A stretch of DNA of 17,052 bases from an uncultured Bacteroidales bacterium (GTDB lineage Bacteria; Bacteroidota; Bacteroidia; Bacteroidales; Bacteroidaceae). The notes below the pieces were generated by a model that saw only the letters and a program-made list of their open reading frames with translations, did not search any database and had not been told where the DNA came from. The position numbers were made by a program, and so were the translations under genes. The stretch lies in the NCBI GenBank assembly GCA_947367415.1, contig CANBEE010000021.1, positions 1 to 17,052 on the forward strand, in the 5' to 3' direction. How positions within the stretch are numbered: the first letter of the stretch is position 1; every line of letters begins with the position of its first letter. Shown here piece after piece: positions 12,218 to 17,052 of the stretch.

Positions 12218-14335
12218 ATGGCAAAACAAGATCTTTCGCTGACCAGAAATATTGGTATTATGGCGCACATCGATGCTGGTAAGACTACCACATCAGAGCG
12301 TATCCTCTTCTACACCGGTCTGACGCACAAGATTGGTGAGGTGCACGACGGTGCTGCTACCATGGACTGGATGGCACAGGAGCAGGAGCGTGGTATCACT
12401 ATCACATCTGCTGCTACTACCACACGTTGGAAGTGGAACGGTACACAGTACAAGATCAACCTTATCGACACCCCGGGACACGTTGACTTTACCGCTGAGG
12501 TAGAGCGCTGCTTGCGTATCCTTGATGGTGCCGTTGCTGCTTACTGTGCAGTAGGTGGTGTAGAGCCCCAGTCAGAGACTGTATGGCGTCAGGCTGATAA
12601 GTACAACGTACCCCGTATCGCTTATGTAAATAAGATGGACCGTCAGGGTGCTGACTTCTACAGCGTGGTTAACCAGATAAAGACCGTTCTCGGTGCTAAT
12701 CCTTGCCCCGTTGTAATCCCCATCGGTGCTGAGTTTAACTTCAAGGGTGTAGTTGACCTCATCAAGATGAAGGCTATCCTTTGGCACGATGAGACCATGG
12801 GTGCTGACTACTCTGTAGAGGAGATCCCCGCTGATATGATGGATGAAGCTATCAAGTGGCGTGAGAACCTTCTCGACAAGGTGGCTGAGTTTGACGACGA
12901 GGTGATGATGAAGTACCTCGACGATCCCGATTCAGTAACTGAGGAGGAGATCATCAAGTGTGCTCGTATCGGTTGCTTGAAGATGGAGCTCGTTCCTATG
13001 CTCTGCGGTTCTTCATTCAAGAACAAGGGCGTACAGACCTTGCTTGACTACGTTTGCGCATTCTTGCCCTCACCCATCGACCAGCCCGTTGTAGAGTGTA
13101 CTGACTCTTCTACCGGTGACGTGATTGAGCTCAAGACTCAGGAGGATGAGAAGACCACAGCTCTCGCATTTAAGATTGCCGTTGACCCCTATGTAGGTCG
13201 CTTGGTATTCTTCCGCGTATACTCTGGTTGCGTAACCGCAGGTTCATACGTTTACAACCCCCGTTCTGGTAAGAAGGAGCGCGTATCACGTATCTTCCAG
13301 ATGTTCTCAAACAAGCAGACTCCCGTTGACTGCATCGCTGCCGGTGATATCGGTGCAGGTGTAGGTTTCAAGGATATCCGCACTGGTGATACCCTCTGCG
13401 ACGAGTCACTCTCAGTGATGCTTGAGTCTATGGACTTCCCCGATCCCGTTATCGGTATCGCTGTTGAGCCCAAGTCTCAGAAGGATGTGGACAAGCTCTC
13501 TAACGGTTTGGCTAAGCTCGCCGAGGAGGACCCCACATTTACCGTTAAGACTGACGAGCAGACTGGTCAGACCGTAATCTCTGGTATGGGTGAGCTCCAC
13601 TTGGATATCATCATCGACCGTCTGAAGCGCGAGTTCAACGTAGAGTGTAACCAGGGTCGTCCCCAGGTTAGCTACAAGGAGGCAATCTCTCAGACTGTTG
13701 AGCTCCGTGAGGTTTACAAGAAGCAGTCAGGTGGTCGCGGTAAGTTCGCTGATATCATCGTTAAGGTTGGTCCCGTTGATGAGGATTGGACACAGGGTGG
13801 CTTGCAGTTCGTGAACGAGGTGAAGGGTGGTAACGTTCCCAGTGAATTTATCCCCGCCGTACAGAAGGGCTTCCAGACTGCTATGCGCAATGGTATCCTC
13901 GGTGGCTATCCTCTCGATTCACTCAAGGTTACTCTGGTCGACGGTTCATTCCACCCGGTTGACTCTGACCAGTTGTCATTCGAAATCTGTGCAATCCAGG
14001 CCTTCAAGAACGCATGTATGAAGGCAGCTCCTCAGATTATGGAGCCCATCATGCGTCTCGAGGTTGTTACTCCTGAGGAGAACATGGGTGATGTAATCGG
14101 TGACTTGAACAAGCGTCGTGGTCAGGTAGAGGGTATGGAGAGCAGCCGTTCAGGTGCTCGTGTAGTAAAGGCCAAGGTGCCCTTGGCAGAGATGTTCGGT
14201 TATGTAACTGCTCTGCGTAGTATCACCTCAGGTCGTGCTACATCAACCATGACTTACGACCATCATGCAGCAGTAAGCCGTCAGATTGCAAAGGCCGTAC
14301 TCGAAGAGAACGGTGGACGTGCAGACCTCGTATGA
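12218..14335 (+). CDS. fusA: Elongation factor G (EF-G1)
   Basis: EF-G is the translocation GTPase, and also helps recycle ribosomes. The 705-residue protein has the P-loop AHIDAGKTT (residues 16-24), switch I ERGITITSA (57-65), DTPGHVDF with the catalytic histidine 88, NKMD (138-141), and domain III-V elements including GMGELHLD, GRPQVSYKEAI and the C-terminal RSITSGRATSTM segment. All GTPase residues are present, so this is the ordinary enzyme. It is distinct from the second EF-G, which in Bacteroides is encoded elsewhere and differs in GTP use. It follows rpsG by 34 bp. In many bacteria tuf comes next, but here rpsJ follows after a hairpin. Confidence 0.98.
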   Translation: MAKQDLSLTRNIGIMAHIDAGKTTTSERILFYTGLTHKIGEVHDGAATMDWMAQEQERGITITSAATTTRWKWNGTQYKINLIDTPGHVDFTAEVERCLRILDGAVAAYCAVGGVEPQSETVWRQADKYNVPRIAYVNKMDRQGADFYSVVNQIKTVLGANPCPVVIPIGAEFNFKGVVDLIKMKAILWHDETMGADYSVEEIPADMMDEAIKWRENLLDKVAEFDDEVMMKYLDDPDSVTEEEIIKCARIGCLKMELVPMLCGSSFKNKGVQTLLDYVCAFLPSPIDQPVVECTDSSTGDVIELKTQEDEKTTALAFKIAVDPYVGRLVFFRVYSGCVTAGSYVYNPRSGKKERVSRIFQMFSNKQTPVDCIAAGDIGAGVGFKDIRTGDTLCDESLSVMLESMDFPDPVIGIAVEPKSQKDVDKLSNGLAKLAEEDPTFTVKTDEQTGQTVISGMGELHLDIIIDRLKREFNVECNQGRPQVSYKEAISQTVELREVYKKQSGGRGKFADIIVKVGPVDEDWTQGGLQFVNEVKGGNVPSEFIPAVQKGFQTAMRNGILGGYPLDSLKVTLVDGSFHPVDSDQLSFEICAIQAFKNACMKAAPQIMEPIMRLEVVTPEENMGDVIGDLNKRRGQVEGMESSRSGARVVKAKVPLAEMFGYVTALRSITSGRATSTMTYDHHAAVSRQIAKAVLEENGGRADLV

Positions 14336-14344
14336 AAATGAAAA

Positions 14345-14385
14345 TGGAAAGGCCGATTAGCGAATGACTCTTAATCGGCCCTCCA
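14345..14385 (+). terminator. Strong hairpin between fusA and rpsJ (attenuator-like)
   Basis: GGCCGATTA (14351-14359) and TAATCGGCC (14372-14380) form a perfect 9-bp stem with a 12-base loop. TGGA (14345-14348) and TCCA (14382-14385) can add four outer pairs across a small internal loop. The stem is followed by CCTTTTAATAATTTA, a weak U-rich tract. No promoter fits in the 32 bp before rpsJ, so it is more likely a partial terminator or processing site than an operon end. Confidence 0.6.
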
Positions 14386-14417
14386 CCTTTTAATAATTTA
14401 TTAACTAAACAAAGACA

Positions 14418-14723
14418 ATGAGTCAAAAAATCAGAATCAAACTGAAATCTTACGACCACAACTTGGTTGACAAGTCAGCTGAGAAGATCGTAAAGACTGT
14501 GAAGGCTACAGGCGCTATCGTAAGCGGTCCTATTCCATTGCCTACACACAAGAGAATCTTTACAGTAAACCGTTCTACCTTCGTTAACAAGAAGGCGCGT
14601 GAACAGTTCCAACTCTCTTCTTACAAGAGACTCATCGACATCTACAGCTCTACAGCTAAGACCGTTGATGCGCTCATGAAGCTGGAGTTGCCGAGTGGAG
14701 TGGAAGTAGAAATTAAAGTGTGA
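14418..14723 (+). CDS. rpsJ: 30S ribosomal protein S10
   Basis: S10 is part of the 30S head and, as NusE, can bind NusB and NusG in transcription antitermination. The 101-residue product has IRIKLKSYDHNLVDKSAEKIV, the VSGPIPLPTHKRIFTVNRS loop (residues about 36-54) that inserts into the subunit, and SSYKRLIDIY. Its length is normal. It is the first gene of the S10 group, 82 bp after fusA across a strong hairpin, and precedes rplC by 22 bp. The leader is A-rich without a Shine-Dalgarno sequence. Confidence 0.99.
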   Translation: MSQKIRIKLKSYDHNLVDKSAEKIVKTVKATGAIVSGPIPLPTHKRIFTVNRSTFVNKKAREQFQLSSYKRLIDIYSSTAKTVDALMKLELPSGVEVEIKV

Positions 14724-14745
14724 TTAAATTAAAAATTTAACTGAA

Positions 14746-15363
14746 ATGCCAGGATTATTAGGAAAAAAAATCGGAATGACATCCGTTTTCAGTGCCGATG
14801 GTAAGAATGTTCCATGCACTGTTATCGAAGTAGGTCCTTGTACAGTTACACAGGTAAAGAGTGTTGAGAAGGATGGCTATGCTGCCGTACAGGTAGGCTT
14901 CCAGGACAAGAAGGAGAAGCATACATCTGCTCCTTTGATGGGACACTTCAAGAAAGCTGGTGTAACTCCCAAGAGACACTTGGCCGAGTTCAAGAATTTT
15001 GAGAATGAGTACAACTTGGGTGACGTTATCACCGTTGATTTGTTCAGTGATACAGCTTATGTATCTGTAGTGGGCACATCAAAGGGTAAAGGCTTCCAAG
15101 GCGTTGTTAAGAGACATGGTTTCGGTGGTGTAGGCCAGACAACTCACGGTCAGCACAACCGCGCACGCAAGCCGGGTTCTATCGGTGCTTGTTCATACCC
15201 CGCAAAGGTGTTCAAGGGCATGCGTATGGCCGGTCACATGGGTAACGAGCGTGTTACAATCCATAACTTGCAAGTGCTTAAAGTACAACCTGAGAACAAT
15301 CTCCTTGTAGTGAAGGGTTCTGTTCCCGGTTACAATGGTTCAATCGTAATTGTTGAGAAATAA
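14746..15363 (+). CDS. rplC: 50S ribosomal protein L3
   Basis: L3 is an early assembly protein with an extension reaching toward the peptidyl-transferase centre. The 205-residue product starts MPGLLGKKIGMTSVF and carries VVGTSKGKGFQGVVKRHGF, GQTTHGQHNRARKPGSIGACSYPAKVFKGMRMAGHMG and VLKVQPENNLLVVKGSVPG, the usual family landmarks. The GSIGACSYPAKVFKG loop is part of the extension. The TAA stop overlaps the rplD ATG by one base, indicating coupled translation. Confidence 0.99.
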   Translation: MPGLLGKKIGMTSVFSADGKNVPCTVIEVGPCTVTQVKSVEKDGYAAVQVGFQDKKEKHTSAPLMGHFKKAGVTPKRHLAEFKNFENEYNLGDVITVDLFSDTAYVSVVGTSKGKGFQGVVKRHGFGGVGQTTHGQHNRARKPGSIGACSYPAKVFKGMRMAGHMGNERVTIHNLQVLKVQPENNLLVVKGSVPGYNGSIVIVEK

Positions 15364-16001
15364 TGGAAGTTAGCGTATATAACATTAAAGGTGAAGACAC
15401 CGGAAGAAAGGTCGTTTTGAACGATGCTATCTTCGGCATTGAGCCCAATGACCACGCCATCTACTTGGACGTAAAGCAGTATATGGCTAACCAACGTCAG
15501 GGTACTCATAAATCAAAGGAAAGAAGTGAGATCTCAGGTTCAACACGCAAGCTCGGCCGTCAGAAAGGTGGTGGTGGCGCACGTCGTGGTGACATCAACT
15601 CTCCTGTTTTGGTAGGTGGTGGTCGTGTATTCGGTCCCCAACCCCGTGATTATGGCTTCAAATTGAACAAGAAGGTGAAGGCTCTTGCACGTAAGTCAGC
15701 GCTCAGCTACAAGGTGCAGGAAAACGCTCTTTTGGTAGTTGAAGATTTCAATTTCGAGGCACCCAAGACCAAGCAATATGTAGAATTGCTGCAAAATCTC
15801 AAAGTGGCTGGTAAAAAGTTGCTTATGGTTTTGCCCGAAGCAAATAAAAACGTATATTTGTCAGCACGTAACATACAGCGTCAGGATATGGCTGTTGCAT
15901 CTGCTGTTAATACATATCAGGTATTGAATGCAGACGCAATGGTTGTGACTGAGAGTGCGCTGGCTGTTATCGAAGGAACTTTAATGAATAAGGAGGCTTA
16001 A
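15363..16001 (+). CDS. rplD: 50S ribosomal protein L4
   Basis: L4 lines part of the nascent-peptide exit tunnel. The 212-residue product has a globular start (MEVSVYNIKGEDTGRKVVL) and the basic tunnel loop (residues about 45-90: RQGTHKSKERSEISGSTRKLGRQKGGGGARRGDINSPVLVGGG region). It ends with the globular C-terminal part, including RNIQRQDMAVASAVNTYQVLNADAMVVTESAL. In E. coli L4 represses the S10 operon via its leader; whether it does so here is unknown, and the fusA-rpsJ hairpin would be the natural place to look. It overlaps rplC by one base and precedes rplW by 3 bp. Confidence 0.98.
   Translation: MEVSVYNIKGEDTGRKVVLNDAIFGIEPNDHAIYLDVKQYMANQRQGTHKSKERSEISGSTRKLGRQKGGGGARRGDINSPVLVGGGRVFGPQPRDYGFKLNKKVKALARKSALSYKVQENALLVVEDFNFEAPKTKQYVELLQNLKVAGKKLLMVLPEANKNVYLSARNIQRQDMAVASAVNTYQVLNADAMVVTESALAVIEGTLMNKEA
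15990..15996 (+). promoter_or_regulatory. Shine-Dalgarno sequence for rplW
   Basis: AAGGAGG lies 8 bases before the rplW ATG and overlaps the last codons of rplD. Other starts in the window lack such a sequence and have A-rich leaders, as expected in Bacteroidetes. It may be fortuitous, since it encodes the final Lys-Glu-Ala of L4. Confidence 0.6.
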
Positions 16002-16004
16002 AAA

Positions 16005-16295
16005 ATGGGTATTATCGTTAAACCTTTGGTTACTGAGAAGATGACTTCTATCACAGAGAAGTCTAATCGTTTCGGATTCATTGTAAGTCCTGAAGCAAAC
16101 AAATTGGAGATTAAGAACGAAGTAGAGGCTTTGTATAACGTAACGGTTGTAGAGGTAAATACAATCCGTTATGCCGGTAAAAATAAGGCACGTTGGACAA
16201 AGTCTGGCCTTATCAAGGGTAGATCAAACGCTTTCAAGAAAGCTATCGTAACCTTGAAGGATGGTGACACAATTGATTTTTATAGCAACATTTAA
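16005..16295 (+). CDS. rplW: 50S ribosomal protein L23
   Basis: L23 binds 23S rRNA near the tunnel exit and is the docking site for trigger factor and SRP. The 96-residue product shows the family pattern: IIVKPLVTEKMTSI, NRFGFIVSPEANKLEIKNEVEALYNVTVVEVNTIRY, a short basic loop (KNKARWTKSGLIKGRSNAFKKA), and AIVTLKDGDTIDFY. The length is normal. It starts 3 bp after rplD with an unusually good Shine-Dalgarno sequence and precedes rplB by 5 bp. Confidence 0.98.
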   Translation: MGIIVKPLVTEKMTSITEKSNRFGFIVSPEANKLEIKNEVEALYNVTVVEVNTIRYAGKNKARWTKSGLIKGRSNAFKKAIVTLKDGDTIDFYSNI

Positions 16296-16300
16296 TAGAA

Positions 16301-17052
16301 ATGGCAGTACGTACATTTAAGCCCATAACACCGGGGCAAAGACACAAGATTATTGGTACCTTCGAAGAGATTACTGCATCGGTACCAGAAAAATCTCTTG
16401 TATGTGGTAAGAACTCTACCGGCGGTCGTAACAACGTAGGTAAGATGACCATGCGCTACATGGGTGGCGGTCACAAGAGAAAGTTCAGATTCATCGATTT
16501 CAAGAGAGAGAAAGACGGTGTTCCCGCAGTGGTTAAGACAATTGAATACGATCCCAACCGTTCGGCTCGTATCGCATTGTTGTTCTACGCTGATGGTGAG
16601 AAAAGATATATCGTTGCTCCTAATGGTTTGCAAGTAGGTATGACACTCGTTTCAGGCGAAAATGCTGCCCCTGAGATAGGTAACGCACTTCCCCTGAAGA
16701 ATATCCCTGTTGGTACCGTTGTACACAACATCGAGCTCCGTCCCGGACAAGGTGCTGTACTCGTAAGATCAGCAGGTAACTTTGCTCAGTTGACTTCTCG
16801 TGAAGGTGATTACTGTGTAATCAAGTTGCCCTCAGGTGAGTTGAGAAAGGTTTTGAGCGCTTGTAAGGCTACTATCGGTAGCGTAGGTAACTCTGACCAC
16901 GCTCTTGAATCTTCAGGTAAGGCAGGTCGCTCACGTTGGTTGGGTCGTCGTCCTCACAACCGTGGTGTTGTTATGAACCCGGTAGATCACCCGATGGGTG
17001 GTGGTGAAGGTCGTGCATCAGGAGGACATCCACGTTCACGCAAGGGTCTGCC
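16301..17052 (+). CDS. rplB: 50S ribosomal protein L2 (3' end cut by window edge)
   Basis: L2 supports subunit association and peptidyl-transferase activity. Only the first 250 residues plus two bases of the next codon lie in the window; a full-length protein is normally about 274. Visible landmarks are AVRTFKPITPGQRHK, RYMGGGHKRKFRFIDFKREKDG, EYDPNRSARIALL, NIPVGTVVHNIELRPGQGA and the signature MNPVDHPMGGGEGRASGGHPRSRKG. The histidine important for peptidyl transfer (H229 in E. coli numbering) is kept as H230; the second histidine of the usual HPHGGG motif is methionine. I recall this as typical of Bacteroidetes. No sign of degradation; the gene continues past the right edge, most likely into rpsS. 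Confidence 0.97.
   Translation, partial: MAVRTFKPITPGQRHKIIGTFEEITASVPEKSLVCGKNSTGGRNNVGKMTMRYMGGGHKRKFRFIDFKREKDGVPAVVKTIEYDPNRSARIALLFYADGEKRYIVAPNGLQVGMTLVSGENAAPEIGNALPLKNIPVGTVVHNIELRPGQGAVLVRSAGNFAQLTSREGDYCVIKLPSGELRKVLSACKATIGSVGNSDHALESSGKAGRSRWLGRRPHNRGVVMNPVDHPMGGGEGRASGGHPRSRKGL

Noticed and set aside
1..17052. A new defence, secretion or biosynthetic system
   Set aside because: Apart from the 9.7-11.0 kb decay and repeat zone, every gene is assigned to conserved division, cell wall, tRNA modification or ribosomal families; no unexplained multi-gene set remains.

Overview
The window looks like a chromosomal segment from a member of the Bacteroidales, most likely Prevotella or a close relative. 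The evidence is the Bacteroidetes-type promoter boxes (GTTG/TTTG-like at -33, TAnnTTTG/A at -7), the A/T-rich leaders that mostly lack Shine-Dalgarno sequences, a DUF3467 gene, and a str operon running straight into the S10 operon with no tuf gene after fusA. The genus is inferred from general character, not from a database match.

Layout. Positions 1-7354 hold the 3' half of the division and cell wall (dcw) cluster on the + strand: ftsW-murG-murC-ftsQ, tightly overlapping, then an internal promoter and ftsA-ftsZ. Positions 7440-8248 carry two small + strand genes, yqeY (GatB/YqeY family) and a DUF3467 gene. A perfect 12-bp hairpin at 8270-8299 separates them from a convergent tRNA-dihydrouridine synthase gene on the - strand (8282-9205). 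Divergent promoters in 9246-9327 serve this gene and yraN (9354-9719).

Positions about 9770-10980 are a decay and repeat zone. It holds a doubly disabled thioredoxin-like lipoprotein pseudogene, a 22-bp tandem array with dyad symmetry, the C-terminal stub of an AraC-type regulator, a second tandem array of 23-24 bp units that starts where the AraC homology stops, and further sequence that may be an interspersed repeat. This is the only accessory-like part of the window.

From 11016 to the end is the str-S10 ribosomal block on the + strand: promoter, leader hairpin, rpsL, a structured 196-bp gap, rpsG, fusA, a strong hairpin, rpsJ, rplC, rplD, rplW and rplB (cut by the window edge). The left block makes lipid II and assembles the divisome (MurC, MurG, FtsW, FtsQ, FtsA, FtsZ); the right block makes ribosomal proteins and EF-G.

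I found no defence system, mobile-element transposase, CRISPR array or recognisable new multi-gene system. The less explained signals are the two repeat arrays, the RNA structures in the str-S10 operon, and the apparent rearrangement that brings the dcw cluster next to the str operon.
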